Both the position numbers and the translations under genes were made by a program. Below, one piece after another: positions 51,329 through 60,469 of a stretch of DNA of 64,000 bases. The notes under the pieces were generated by a model. It saw nothing but the letters and a program-made list of their open reading frames with translations. It was not told where the DNA came from and made no database searches. This DNA comes from Burkholderia plantarii (lineage in GTDB: Bacteria; Pseudomonadota; Gammaproteobacteria; Burkholderiales; Burkholderiaceae): assembly GCF_001411805.1 (NCBI RefSeq), contig NZ_CP007212.1:4076041-4140040 (forward strand). The letters run 5' to 3'. The first letter of the stretch is position 1; each line of letters opens with the position of its first letter.

Positions 51329-52413
51329 GCGGCGTCGTCGAGCGACAGCGCGGCCGGCTCGCCGGCTGCGTGCCGCGCCTCGGCCGCGAGCAGCGCCGCC
51401 TTGCGCGCCGGCCCCCAGCGATAGCCGGCGAGCGCGCCGCCCTTCTGCACGACGCGATGGCACGGGATCGCGAGCGCGACGGGATTGGACGCGCAGGCAT
51501 TCGCCACGGCCCGCACCGCGCGCGGCGAGCCGACCGCCTCGGCGATCTGCGCGTAGCTGCGCGTCTGGCCGTAGGGAATCTTCTGCAGCGCTTCCCATAC
51601 GCGCTGCTGGAACGCCGTCGCGCTGATGTCGAGCGGCAGCGCCACCTGCTCGCTCGCGCCGCGCAGATAGGCATCGATCTGCGCGAGGAACGGCGCGAGC
51701 CGCTCGGGCGCCGCCACGCATTCGGCATTCTCGAATTTCGCCGTCAACGCGTCGACGAGCGGCGCAACCGCGTCATCAAACGCAATCTGGCAGATGCCGC
51801 GCGCGGTGGCGCCGACCAGCACGTGGCCGAGCGGCGTCGGCGCGGTGGCGTACTCGATGCGCAGCCCCGCGCCCTTGCGGCGAAAATCGGACGGCGCCAT
51901 GCCGAGCTCGCGCGGCACCGCCTCGTAGACGCGCGACGACGACTGATAGCCGGCATCGACCGCCGCGCGCGTGACGGCCGCGCCGCCTTGCAGCGCGTCG
52001 CGCAGCGCCGCGCCGCGCCGGGCCGCCTGGTATTGGCGCGGCGTCACGCCGACCACGCGCTTGAACAGCCGTTGCAGATGGAACGGGCTCACGTGAACCG
52101 CCGCACTCAGTTCGGCCAGCGTCGCCCGATCGCTCGCGTCGAGCACCGCGCAGGCGCGCCGCGCGATCTCGATCTCGCGCGGCTCGCGCTCGGGCTGGCA
52201 GCGCTTGCAGGGCCGGAACCCGGCCTCGCGCGCCGCGGCCGGTGCATCGAAGAACGCGACGTTCTCGCGACGCGGCATGCGCGATGCGCAGCTCGGGCGG
52301 CAGAACACGCCGGTGGTCCTCACCGCGTAGAAAAACGCCCCGTCCGCCTCGGCGTCGCGTGCGACGAGAGCGGCCCAGCGCGCTGCATCGGTCGAATACT
52401 CGGAGGAATGCAT
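51325..52413 (-). CDS. ada: Bifunctional Ada: transcriptional regulator and O6-methylguanine-DNA methyltransferase
   Basis: A 362-residue Ada. The zinc N-domain has four Cys (FCRPSC and CKRC), where the first accepts methyl groups from phosphotriesters and switches on activation. An AraC-type helix-turn-helix follows (about residues 85-180), then the O6-methylguanine transferase with the suicide cysteine in IPCHRV. The ATG at 52413 has CGGAGG-like purines upstream on the minus strand only weakly. It is first in an ada-alkA pair and presumably induces both. Confidence 0.95.
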   Translation of the reverse strand: MHSSEYSTDAARWAALVARDAEADGAFFYAVRTTGVFCRPSCASRMPRRENVAFFDAPAAAREAGFRPCKRCQPEREPREIEIARRACAVLDASDRATLAELSAAVHVSPFHLQRLFKRVVGVTPRQYQAARRGAALRDALQGGAAVTRAAVDAGYQSSSRVYEAVPRELGMAPSDFRRKGAGLRIEYATAPTPLGHVLVGATARGICQIAFDDAVAPLVDALTAKFENAECVAAPERLAPFLAQIDAYLRGASEQVALPLDISATAFQQRVWEALQKIPYGQTRSYAQIAEAVGSPRAVRAVANACASNPVALAIPCHRVVQKGGALAGYRWGPARKAALLAAEARHAAGEPAALSLDDAA

Positions 52414-52689
52414 GATCGTCTCGCAAGGACAGTGGGAATGACTCGACTCTACGCGGCAGGCCGCGCGCTGCCTGCCGGATTCTTGCTCTGTGATTCGCGC
52501 TGATGCGAGCCGCTTCGGGGCGCCCCCGCGCGCGGCCGTGAGGGGCACGATCGCCGCGGTCCCGGCCCGGATCGCGGTCATCCGCCAAGCGAAACCACCA
52601 ACCCATTTCATCAGGCTTTGCCGCAGCGCGTGATCGGGCCAAAACAGTGCGACAGAATGACTCTTTAACGCTTTTTTACGTTCCGATTA

Positions 52690-52718
52690 TTGCGTCGCAG
52701 CATCCTCGTGTGTATAGT
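52690..52718 (+). promoter_or_regulatory. Sigma-70 promoter of a putative small RNA
   Basis: TTGCGT (52690-52695) and TATAGT (52713-52718) are spaced exactly 17 bases apart, about 60 bases before an intrinsic terminator and with no gene between. Confidence 0.7.
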
Positions 52719-52723
52719 TGGAA

Positions 52724-52786
52724 CTGTCTCCTCCATGTCTCCTCCTGATATGGATTAAGCCCGCTCCCCTTGAGCGGGCTTTTTTT
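52724..52786 (+). ncRNA. Putative anti-Shine-Dalgarno small RNA with two CUCCUCC motifs
   Basis: A predicted transcript of about 63 bases starts some six bases after the -10 box. Its unpaired 5' part carries TCTCCTCC (52727-52734) and TCTCCTCCT (52738-52746), complementary to AGGAGG ribosome sites. It ends in a 10-bp stem (52757-52766 with 52772-52781) and a T run: an Hfq-type sRNA layout. CUCCUCC-bearing sRNAs are known in alphaproteobacteria and Burkholderia; identity with a named one is not claimed. A 7-codon open frame overlaps it. Confidence 0.6.
52757..52786 (+). terminator. Intrinsic terminator of the putative small RNA
   Basis: A perfect 10-bp stem with loop CCCTT is followed by T residues to 52786. 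It lies upstream of the VOC gene, so it does not belong to that gene. Confidence 0.88.
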
Positions 52787-52919
52787 CGTCCATCGTTTCC
52801 CGATCCCAGATTCTGCACCGATCGCGTGCGGCTCGCCCGGCGCCACGACAACGCGGCGGCCATCCCGATCGACTAGACTCGACGCATCGAAACGCATAGC
52901 GCGACAGGAGACACTTCCG

Positions 52920-53336
52920 ATGACACCCCGCATTCTCGGCATCGATCACGTCGTGCTTCGCACCGTCGACGTGGCGGCGATGACGCGTTTCTATTGCGAC
53001 GTGCTCGGCTGCCACGTCGAGAAGACGCAGCCCGAACTCGGGCTCGTGCAGCTGCGCGCGGGCGCGTCGCTGATCGACCTGCTCGCGCGCGACGCGCCCA
53101 TCGACCGCGCGGACAACGGCTTTCCCGGCGCCGGCCGCAACCTCGATCATCTCTGCCTGCGCATCGATCCGTTCGATGCCGACGCGCTGCGCGCCCACCT
53201 CGCCGCGCACGCGGTCGAAACCGGCGACGTCGCCGAGCGTTACGGCGCGGACGGCTACGGGCCGTCGCTCTACCTGTTCGATCCGGAGGGCAACATGGTC
53301 GAATTGAAGGGGCCGCCGCGCGCCGCGCCCGGCTGA
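52920..53336 (+). CDS. VOC family (glyoxalase/dioxygenase fold) protein
   Basis: A 138-residue VOC-superfamily protein. The paired beta-alpha-beta modules are visible: GIDHVVLRTVDVAAMTRFY (first metal His) and LDHLCLRID, ending in the characteristic YLFDPEGNMVELKG with the Glu ligand. The reaction could be isomerisation, dioxygenation or antibiotic binding; sequence alone does not tell. The ATG at 52920 follows AGGAGA. It is convergent with yaeQ. Confidence 0.88.
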   Translation: MTPRILGIDHVVLRTVDVAAMTRFYCDVLGCHVEKTQPELGLVQLRAGASLIDLLARDAPIDRADNGFPGAGRNLDHLCLRIDPFDADALRAHLAAHAVETGDVAERYGADGYGPSLYLFDPEGNMVELKGPPRAAPG

Positions 53337-53421
53337 AGCAGCGCCCTCACCGCCATGAAGGCGGCCGAACCTGGAGACAACACCGACGACACGGCGCGCG
53401 CCGCGGGCCGGCACTCGGCAA

Positions 53422-53976
53422 TCAGCCTTCCGCGCGCGGCTTCAGCACCGTCCATTCGATCGCGACCGGATCGTGCGCGGCGCTCGACAGCCACGCGGTG
53501 CCGTCCTGGATCGTGCATTGCAACCGCATCGTGCGTTCGGCCAGCGCGCCGAGCGCCTCGGCCGTGCCCTCCACGAGCGACAGCACGCGCACGTTGCGCA
53601 GACGCTCCACCTTGCTGCGCACGCCCTGCCACCAGATTTCCGAGGTCCGGCCGCCGTAGGCGATCACGTCCACTTCGGTCGAACGGCCGCTCGCCTTCGC
53701 GATGCGCCGCTCCTCGGGCTGGCCGACGTCGATCCATGCCTCGATCGCGCCCGTCAGGTCCTTCAGCCAGAGATCCGGCTCGTCGGTGTCCGACAGCCCC
53801 TTGCAGAACTCGAGGCGCTCGTGCGCGAACAGCGCGAACGCGGCGATCCGCACCATCATCCGCTCGTCCGTCTCGGACGGATGGCGTGCGACGGTGAGCG
53901 AGTGGTCGGCGTAGTAGTGCCGGTCCATGTCTGCGATTTGCAGTTCAGCCTTGTAGATCGTCGATTTGAGCGCCAT
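53422..53976 (-). CDS. YaeQ family protein
   Basis: A 184-residue YaeQ protein. The start MALKSTIYKAELQIADMDRHYY and the internal DEPDLWLKDLTGAIEAWIDVGQP segment are hallmark family sequence. YaeQ has a PD-(D/E)XK nuclease-like fold; its role is poorly known (suppression of RfaH loss in E. coli has been questioned). Stand-alone gene. Confidence 0.92.
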   Translation of the reverse strand: MALKSTIYKAELQIADMDRHYYADHSLTVARHPSETDERMMVRIAAFALFAHERLEFCKGLSDTDEPDLWLKDLTGAIEAWIDVGQPEERRIAKASGRSTEVDVIAYGGRTSEIWWQGVRSKVERLRNVRVLSLVEGTAEALGALAERTMRLQCTIQDGTAWLSSAAHDPVAIEWTVLKPRAEG

Positions 53977-54203
53977 CCGGTATCGTGCCGCTGGGGGCGA
54001 AGGGTTCGGTCGGGCCGTGATGATACCGAATGCGCGAGGCAGGCGCCGGGGAATGCGGAGATCGGACCGCGCGACGAAGCGGCCGGCACGCGCGCCGGGC
54101 CGGCTGGCGGCCGACGAAGCGGCGGCAAGCCGAAGCGCGGGAAGCGAAGGAAACCGGCTGCTTTATCGACGCATCAACACATCAGACGCATCGACGCGCC
54201 GGC

Positions 54204-54554
54204 TCAAGGCCGAACCGGACGAACGAAGCGCACGTCGGTCCAGAGCCCCTGCTGGTCGCTGTTGTCCGCACTGACGAACTGCACGTCGTCGCGATCGACG
54301 CTGACCACGCGGAAGCGCGCGCCATCCGGCACGGCCAGGCAGCGATAGTCGTCGAAATACTGCTGTTTCGCCTGCGCGCGGCCGTCACGCTCGTGCGAGA
54401 GCACGGAATCGAGGTTGTCCTTCGACAGGCAGCCCCAGGCGTCCTTCGCCAGATGCACCTCCTGGCGCGGCTTCAATACGACGTCGCCGCCTGCCTGGGC
54501 GACCGCGGCCACACCGCTCATCAACGCAATCGCGAAACCGATACGCCTGATCAT
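54204..54554 (-). CDS. Small exported hypothetical protein
   Basis: A 116-residue protein with a clear signal peptide (MIRRIGFAIALMSGVAAVAQAG). The mature part of about 95 residues is polar and has two Cys (CLSKDN and YRCLAV), so a disulfide is possible. I recognise no family. It probably acts in the periplasm or is secreted. The 54555-54960 stretch upstream holds nothing else I can support. Confidence 0.65.
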   Translation of the reverse strand: MIRRIGFAIALMSGVAAVAQAGGDVVLKPRQEVHLAKDAWGCLSKDNLDSVLSHERDGRAQAKQQYFDDYRCLAVPDGARFRVVSVDRDDVQFVSADNSDQQGLWTDVRFVRPVRP

Positions 54555-54960
54555 GTCGTCCCCTCCTGACGCGCGGTGCGCCGGCTCATTTAGCTAATTG
54601 GTTACAGACATCGGCCGGCCCGCATCCCTACATGCTAGAAAACCCGCGCTCGCTCGCCAAGTGCAATCGTTGTGCGGATGCGGCAGGCGCGCGGCGGCGC
54701 CGGCCCATCCCGCAGACGAAAGCGCGCCGCGACGGCCGGTGCGCCGCGATGCAGCGCGCCTCGCGGCCGGTGCCGGTGCCTGCTGCGGCGCACATTCACG
54801 CCCCGCGAAACCATCGCTTCGCAATCCTGCCTGCCGGCATCGAGGGCAGGAACGCCATTCTCCGCGCGCCGGCATCGAGAAAATCCGAACGCGCAGCGCG
54901 CGCACTACCTAGAATGAACTGTGTATCGATACGCAGCCAGTCAGCCGCGCGGAGGCAATC

Positions 54961-55131
54961 GTGGTCGAACAAGTGATCCTGGGCATCTTCCTGGTGCTGC
55001 CACTCGTCATCGTGGCGGCGCTGTTCTCCGACGAGCTGTGGCAGGAGCACCGCCGGCGACATCCGCGCGACGAGCACGCCGCGCACATCGACTGGCGCCA
55101 TCCACTCAAGCACTGGCGACGCGGGCACTGA
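54961..55131 (+). CDS. Small membrane protein of 56 residues
   Basis: A GTG start is preceded by GGAGG with five-base spacing. The protein starts VVEQVILGIFLVLPLVIVAA, one membrane helix, and then a charged His/Arg-rich tail (RHPRDEHAAHIDWRH). No family is recognised. The good ribosome site and membrane helix support it as a gene, probably an inner-membrane small protein with a cytoplasmic or periplasmic basic tail. Confidence 0.55.
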   Translation: MVEQVILGIFLVLPLVIVAALFSDELWQEHRRRHPRDEHAAHIDWRHPLKHWRRGH

Positions 55132-55257
55132 GCCGTTCACCGTTCGCGTCGGCGTCGATGCGCTCACCACGCGATTCCATCGCGCCGCACCGGCGCGCCC
55201 GGGTTATCTCGCCGAACGCCTCGCGTGTTGGGCTCGTCGCCCCTCGCCCGACCGCCC

Positions 55258-56205
55258 TCAACGCGCGAAGCGAATGTCGAGCGCGCGCAGGTAGGTTTGC
55301 AGCCCCGCATCCTGCAGCGGGATCACGTAGGCGGCCTCGTTCGATTCGTTGAAGTGCGCATGCCAGTAACCAGGCGGCGTGACGAACGCCATGCCCGGCG
55401 TCCAGTCCACGCGCTCGGCGTCGACGATGTTGCCCCCGGCGTCCAGTTCCGTGCCGACCAGCGTGTACACGCCGGGCCGGCAATCCGGAATGAAATCGAG
55501 CGCGATCGACTGGTGCCGGTGCGGCTTCTGCACGCTGTTCGGCGCGATTGTCCCGAACATCGCCCACATCGAATGCGTGACCGTGCGCGTCTGCGGAAAA
55601 TGGCGGTTGCCGAGCAGCACGCTCACGCGGTTGCGCAGCGCGGCGCCCGGCGCCGTCGCCACCTTCTCGAGTTCCGCCCGGGCGCGGGCGGCCGGATAGA
55701 GCGTCGGCGCGAAGCGCGGCTGCGCGATGCCGGCGCCGAGATAGGCGAGCAGCGGCGCGTCGCTGACGTAGTAGAGGCGCGCGGTCGAATCGGCGCGAAT
55801 CACCGCCGGCGCGCCGCCCGGCAGCGAGAAGAAGTCCCCCTGGCCGAAACGGAACGCGCTGTCGCCCTGCGCGACCGAGCCCGCGCCGTCGAGCACGTAG
55901 CACACCTGCGAGGTCGCGTCCGGATCGACCTCCACCTGCTCGCCCGCCACGATGCGCACGAAGCTCGCCATCAGGCCCGGCCCGGTCGCCGGATACTCGC
56001 AGCCGAGTTCGGCGGACAGGTCGAGCGGGACGATGCGCGTCGGCCCGCTGTCGTAGAGCGACGCGGCGAACGTCCGGTACGGCACGCGCGAGATCAGCTT
56101 CGCGCCGATCGGGTTGGCCGACGAGGTGTATTCGAAATACTCGGCGTCGAGCATGGCGCGTTCGTCGTCGAGTTGCAGCGTGGGGGGCAGGGTCTTGTCG
56201 AGCAT
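55258..56205 (-). CDS. Bicupin domain protein
   Basis: A 315-residue protein with two cupin domains, similar in layout to gentisate-dioxygenase-like or (S)-ureidoglycine-type bicupins. The first domain spans about residues 55-145 (QVCYVLDGAGSVAQGDSAF). The second spans about 200-300 and has the metal-binding KPHRHQSIALDFI and a late PPGYWHAHFN. Only the second seems to keep metal ligands. The reaction is not determinable. The ATG at 56205 has AAGGAG upstream. It is divergent from a LysR gene that probably controls it. Confidence 0.8.
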   Translation of the reverse strand: MLDKTLPPTLQLDDERAMLDAEYFEYTSSANPIGAKLISRVPYRTFAASLYDSGPTRIVPLDLSAELGCEYPATGPGLMASFVRIVAGEQVEVDPDATSQVCYVLDGAGSVAQGDSAFRFGQGDFFSLPGGAPAVIRADSTARLYYVSDAPLLAYLGAGIAQPRFAPTLYPAARARAELEKVATAPGAALRNRVSVLLGNRHFPQTRTVTHSMWAMFGTIAPNSVQKPHRHQSIALDFIPDCRPGVYTLVGTELDAGGNIVDAERVDWTPGMAFVTPPGYWHAHFNESNEAAYVIPLQDAGLQTYLRALDIRFAR

Positions 56206-56419
56206 GGTTCCGGCTCCTTCGGAAGTGGGGAGGATGCGGATCGGTGGCCGCCGACGGCATGGCACCGACCATGGCACCGACTATAGGAGCCGCCCCGCGG
56301 GCAACGGAATCGCCCGGAACGGAAATGAGCTTTGCACAAAGGGGATAACCCGACCGGCCGGCTTGCCCTAAACTGCGCAGGACGAAACAGCGGCCCGCGA
56401 CCCGGCGCGGCCGATTTCC

Positions 56420-57394
56420 ATGGACTATTTCTCCGCCATCCGCGCCTTCCTGTTCGCCGCCGAATCGGGCAGCTTCAGCAAGGCCGCGGCCAGGATCGCG
56501 GTCAAGACCTCGACCGTCTCGCGCTACGTGACCGAACTCGAACGCGATCTCGGCATCGCGCTGTTCAATCGCTCCACGCGGGGCCTCGTGCTGACCGAGG
56601 GCGGCCGGCTGTTCCGCGAGCATGCGCTGGTCGTGATGAGCGCGCTCGACGAGGCGCGCGAGGCGACGTCGTCGCTGAATGCGTCGCCGCGCGGGCTGCT
56701 GCGCGTGACGATGCCGCGCGCGTTCGGGCTGCGCCACGTGATCCCGCACCTGCCCGAATTCGCCGAACGCTATCCGGGGATCGACGTCGACGCGGTGATG
56801 ACCGACTCGACGCTGAACCTGATCGACGCCGGTATCGATCTGGCGATCCGGATCGGCGCCCTGCCCGATTCGCAATTGATCGCGCGGCGGCTCGCCATGC
56901 ATCGGCGCGTGATCTGCGCGAGCCCCGCCTACGTCGAGCGGCACGGCGCGCCGGCCACGCCCGAAGCGCTCGCCGGCCACGCGACGCTGCGGTTTCCGTT
57001 GGTGCCCGACGATCGATGGTGGTTCATCCCGCGCGCGGCGCGGGCCGGGCACGCGGCGCGGGAAACCGGCGACGCCAGCGTCGATTCACCGGGCAAGGCG
57101 AAGGAAGTGTCGGTACGGCTCAGCGGCCGGCTGCGGGTGGACGACGCCGAAGCACTGCGCCAGCTGGCGATCGCCGGGTGCGGCATCGCTTTGCTGCCCG
57201 GCTGGGCGGTCGGCAGTGCGCTGCGCGACGGCAGCCTGCTGCATCTGCTGCCCGACTGGGATGCGCAGGCCACGCGCGCGGCGTCGGCGATCTGGGCCGT
57301 CTATCCGCCGAAGAAAACCGTGTCGTCGAAGGTGCGCGCCTTCATCGACTTCCAGGCCGAGGTATTCGCGCGCCCCGGCTACTGGGATCTCTGA
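56420..57394 (+). CDS. LysR family transcriptional regulator
   Basis: A 324-residue LysR-type regulator. Winged helix at residues 1-60 (SFSKAAARIAVKTSTVSRYVTELE), then the effector domain with VDAVMTDSTLNLIDAGIDLAIR, as in the LysR subgroup of CrgA-like regulators. It is divergent from the bicupin gene across 214 bases and ends tail-to-tail, stop next to stop, with a small exported protein gene. Confidence 0.92.
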   Translation: MDYFSAIRAFLFAAESGSFSKAAARIAVKTSTVSRYVTELERDLGIALFNRSTRGLVLTEGGRLFREHALVVMSALDEAREATSSLNASPRGLLRVTMPRAFGLRHVIPHLPEFAERYPGIDVDAVMTDSTLNLIDAGIDLAIRIGALPDSQLIARRLAMHRRVICASPAYVERHGAPATPEALAGHATLRFPLVPDDRWWFIPRAARAGHAARETGDASVDSPGKAKEVSVRLSGRLRVDDAEALRQLAIAGCGIALLPGWAVGSALRDGSLLHLLPDWDAQATRAASAIWAVYPPKKTVSSKVRAFIDFQAEVFARPGYWDL

Positions 57395-57676
57395 TCAGTC
57401 GCCGCGCTGCAGCCGTTCCTCGTACTGCCGCTCCTGACGCACGCGTTCGTCGTGGATGCGCTGCTCCTGCTGGTGCTGGTAACGCAGGCGATCGTAGCGG
57501 CGCTCTTCCTGATAATGGCGTTGCGCGCGTTCGTAGTCTTGCTGGTCGTTGACGCGAAGAAAGCCGGCGGCGGCCGGCGCGTCGTTCGCGAATGGGGTCA
57601 GGGCGAAGGCCTGGGTCGAGGCGAACCATAACGCCAGGGCCAGGCATCCCGTTGCTGCCGATACACGTAAAGACAT
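57395..57676 (-). CDS. Small exported Tyr/Gln/Arg-rich protein
   Basis: A 93-residue protein: signal peptide (LALALWFASTQAFALT) and then a highly charged helix-forming region of repeated QxxYExxxR type (YERAQRHYQEERRYDRLRYQ). It probably forms a coiled coil or long helix in the periplasm. I recognise no family. The ATG at 57676 has GAG eight bases upstream; the ATG at 57682 is only two bases from it. Confidence 0.65.
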   Translation of the reverse strand: MSLRVSAATGCLALALWFASTQAFALTPFANDAPAAAGFLRVNDQQDYERAQRHYQEERRYDRLRYQHQQEQRIHDERVRQERQYEERLQRGD

Positions 57677-57881
57677 GGGCATTTCTCGAGCAGGACGAGG
57701 AATGACCGTAGCACTCGGGGCGAACCGGGGCCGGCCAGTGGCGAAGTTGGCTGCGGAAACGCGAACCGGTGGTTCGTCACGCGGCAAACGAGCGAACGGC
57801 CCGCGCACAGCCTTGCAGGCTACCGATATGCCTGCCCCGCCGTGACGAAACCCTGCCGCTGATTTCACGGCGCGCGGTCGC

Positions 57882-59300
57882 TCATTTGCCAATACAAAAC
57901 CGGCTGAAAATCACCCCCAGCAAATCGTCGGAAGTGAATTCCCCGGTAATCGCATTGAGTTGCTCCTGCGCGAGTCGCAATTCTTCCGCGAACAGGTCGA
58001 GCGCCTGGGCGTTCTGGTCCGCATGGCTCGCCGCCAGCGCCAGATGGTCCTGCGCCGCGCGCAGCGCGATCAGATGCCGTTCGCGGGCGAGATAGACGCT
58101 CTCGGCGCCGGCCTGCCAGCCGGCGATTCGCAGCAGCTCGGCGCGTAGCAGGTCGATCCCGTCGCCGCGTTTCGCGGACAGCCGGACCTCGCTGAGATCG
58201 AGCCCGCCGGCGGCGCCCGCGTCCGCTTCGGCGCCGACATGCGCGACCGACGGCGCCGCGTCGATCAGATCGGTCTTGTTGAACACGCGCACGACCGGCA
58301 CGCCGGCCGGAAAGCGCCCGGCAATCGCGCGGTCGTCCGCACCGAGCCCCTCGCGCGCGTCGAGCAGATGCAGCACGACATCGGCGCGCCCGATCTCGTC
58401 CCAGGTCCGCGCGATGCCGATCTTCTCGACCTCGTCATCGGTTTCGCGCAACCCGGCCGTATCGATGATATGCAGCGGAATCCCTTCAACCTGGATCGTC
58501 TGCGCGACCTTGTCGCGCGTGGTCCCGGCAATCGGCGTGACGATCGCGAGCTCCGCGCCGGCCAGGGCGTTCAGCAGCGACGATTTTCCGACGTTCGGCT
58601 GCCCGGCCAGCACCACCGACAGCCCCTCGCGCAGCAGCGCGCCCTGGCGCGCGTCGCCGAGCACGCGCGCGAGCTGCTCGCGAATCCGCGCGAGCTTGCC
58701 GCGCGCGTCGGCGGCCTCGAGGAAATCGATCTCTTCCTCGGGGAAATCGAGCGTCGCCTCGACCAGCATGCGCAGCCCGATCACGTCGTCGACGAGCGCG
58801 CGGATGTCGCGCGAGAACGCGCCGTCGAGCGAGCGCCCGGCCGAGCGCACCGCCGCCTCCGTGCTGGCCTCGATCAGGTCCGCGACGGCCTCGGCCTGCG
58901 CGAGATCGAGCTTGTCGTTCAGGAACGCGCGGCGCGTGAACTCGCCGGGCTCGGCGAGGCGCACGCCGTGGGCGCGGCCCGCGTCGAGGCAGCGCTGCAG
59001 CACGAGCTGCAGCACGATGGGACCGCCGTGGCCCTGCAGTTCGAGCACGTGTTCGCCGGTATACGAGTTCGGCGCCGGGAAATTGAGCGCGATGCCGCGA
59101 TCGAGCGCTTCGCCCGCGCCGTCGAGAAACGGTACGTAGCTCGCGTGGCGCGCGGCGAGCAGTTGCCCGCACACGGCCTGCATCAGCGCCTCGGCCGCGC
59201 TCGCGCCGGCGCGGCCGAACGAGATTCGCACCACCCCGATCCCGCCGCGCCCGGACGCGGTGGCAATGGCAACGATCGGGTCGGAATCGGTAGTCAGCAT
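57882..59300 (-). CDS. mnmE: tRNA modification GTPase MnmE
   Basis: A 472-residue MnmE (TrmE) that, with MnmG, makes the 5-carboxymethylaminomethyl modification of tRNA wobble uridine. The N-terminal tetrahydrofolate-binding domain has the RISFGRAG segment. The central helical domain carries an inserted G domain with [16 protein letters not shown] and NKTD. The C-terminal CIGK supplies the catalytic Cys. Start at ATG 59300 ([14 protein letters not shown]). Confidence 0.97.
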   Translation of the reverse strand: MLTTDSDPIVAIATASGRGGIGVVRISFGRAGASAAEALMQAVCGQLLAARHASYVPFLDGAGEALDRGIALNFPAPNSYTGEHVLELQGHGGPIVLQLVLQRCLDAGRAHGVRLAEPGEFTRRAFLNDKLDLAQAEAVADLIEASTEAAVRSAGRSLDGAFSRDIRALVDDVIGLRMLVEATLDFPEEEIDFLEAADARGKLARIREQLARVLGDARQGALLREGLSVVLAGQPNVGKSSLLNALAGAELAIVTPIAGTTRDKVAQTIQVEGIPLHIIDTAGLRETDDEVEKIGIARTWDEIGRADVVLHLLDAREGLGADDRAIAGRFPAGVPVVRVFNKTDLIDAAPSVAHVGAEADAGAAGGLDLSEVRLSAKRGDGIDLLRAELLRIAGWQAGAESVYLARERHLIALRAAQDHLALAASHADQNAQALDLFAEELRLAQEQLNAITGEFTSDDLLGVIFSRFCIGK

Positions 59301-59637
59301 CGGGAAAATCGCGGGGAGGAATACGAAACGGGCCGGTGTCGCGGTGACGCAGGCAGAACGCCCGCATTGTAGCGTGCCGGCCCCGATGCGGCCGACCGCG
59401 GCCGGCGCGCCACGCGGCACCTGCCGGCTCGGCCGGCTTTAGCCAGTTCAGGCTAAATTCGAGGCAAATCTGGCGTGGGGGCGCCACGTTATTCCAATTA
59501 TTTCCGGCGTTTCCCCTCAATTTATGAGATAAAAGCGCGAATGAATCGGCTGACCCGCCAATCTTGCGTCACCCCATGAGATAGATATGGCGCGTCCGGT
59601 TGTCATCGAACCGGCGCCCGGATTGCACAATCTGCGC
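59301..59637. promoter_or_regulatory. Intergenic region, mnmE / first HTH gene
   Basis: 337 bases without a convincing gene between divergent mnmE and the first helix-turn-helix gene. Its right end, from GAGATAGAT at about 59578, matches the upstream region of the second helix-turn-helix gene. Confidence 0.5.
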
Positions 59638-60054
59638 ATGCCGACATTCGAAGAAAAAGCGGCGTTCTCCGAACGCCTCAAATTCGCGCTACTCCGTAGT
59701 CCGGAGAAGGTCTCTGGCGCGACGGAACTCGCGCTGCATTTCAATTTGCGCCATCACGGCGAACACTCGGTTTCGCCGCAAACCACGCACAAATGGCTGA
59801 CCGGCCGCACCATTCCGACCGCGGACAAACTCGCGACGCTCGCCGCCTGGCTACGCGTCGACCTGCACTGGCTTCACTACGGCCCGCCACCGAGTACGAG
59901 CCCGCATGGCACGCCGCGGCCATTGCCGCGCGACGAGCGTTATCCACCCACGCCCGAAACCATCGAACTCGCGACGAAGATCGAAGCGCTGTCGTCGCAT
60001 CATCGCTATCTGGTTCAGGAACTGATCGAGCAGTTCTACGGCGACGCGCCTTGA
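59638..60054 (+). CDS. Helix-turn-helix protein, first copy of a tandem pair
   Basis: A 138-residue protein with an HTH near residues 37-68 (VSPQTTHKWLTGRTIPTADK, then LATLAAWLRVD) as in XRE-like DNA-binding proteins. A Pro-rich linker follows, then a helical C-terminus ending HRYLVQELIEQFYGDAP. The ATG at 59638 is chosen because the matching position in copy two is ATG, while the upstream ATG at 59587 is not conserved there. No ribosome site precedes it; a CACAAT box ends 6 bases before the ATG, so the mRNA may be leaderless. Function unknown. Confidence 0.75.
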   Translation: MPTFEEKAAFSERLKFALLRSPEKVSGATELALHFNLRHHGEHSVSPQTTHKWLTGRTIPTADKLATLAAWLRVDLHWLHYGPPPSTSPHGTPRPLPRDERYPPTPETIELATKIEALSSHHRYLVQELIEQFYGDAP

Positions 60055-60469
60055 GGGCGACGCGAGCGGTGCTCGCGTCTTGTCAGCCGACGGCTGCTGC
60101 GAAATGCCGCACACTGATCGGCCGGGACGGTCGCCGCTTCCCAAGGGTTCGCGACGCTTGACTGTTAGTTGCATAAAGGAACACGGCACCGCAGTCTTCG
60201 TAGACGTCGAGCCGACTCGCAGCCGTCAAGCGCTCCGGCTCTCGCGCTGGCTCCACGACGTGACGTTCTCTTGAACACGCTAAATTCCGGATATGTCAGG
60301 ATCGCCCATACGAGGCTATCACTTCGCATTCACCTCGCATGCCAAGGTACTTACGAGACAACGGCCGGCATGCGCTTCATCATGGTTTGGTTGAATCTAC
60401 GCTCATTTGAGATAGATGTAGCGCGACCAGTTGTCACTGGCGGCGGACGCCGCTTGCACAATCGTCCGC
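60055..60469. other. Spacer between the two HTH paralogues
   Basis: 415 bases with no supported gene. The last 60 or so bases (from TTGAGATAGAT near 60406) repeat the upstream region of the first paralogue, so the duplicated unit includes a promoter. Confidence 0.55.

Noticed and set aside
55106..57052. 648-codon frame spanning the bicupin and LysR genes
   Set aside because: Runs through both well-supported genes in another frame; low-complexity and without a ribosome site.
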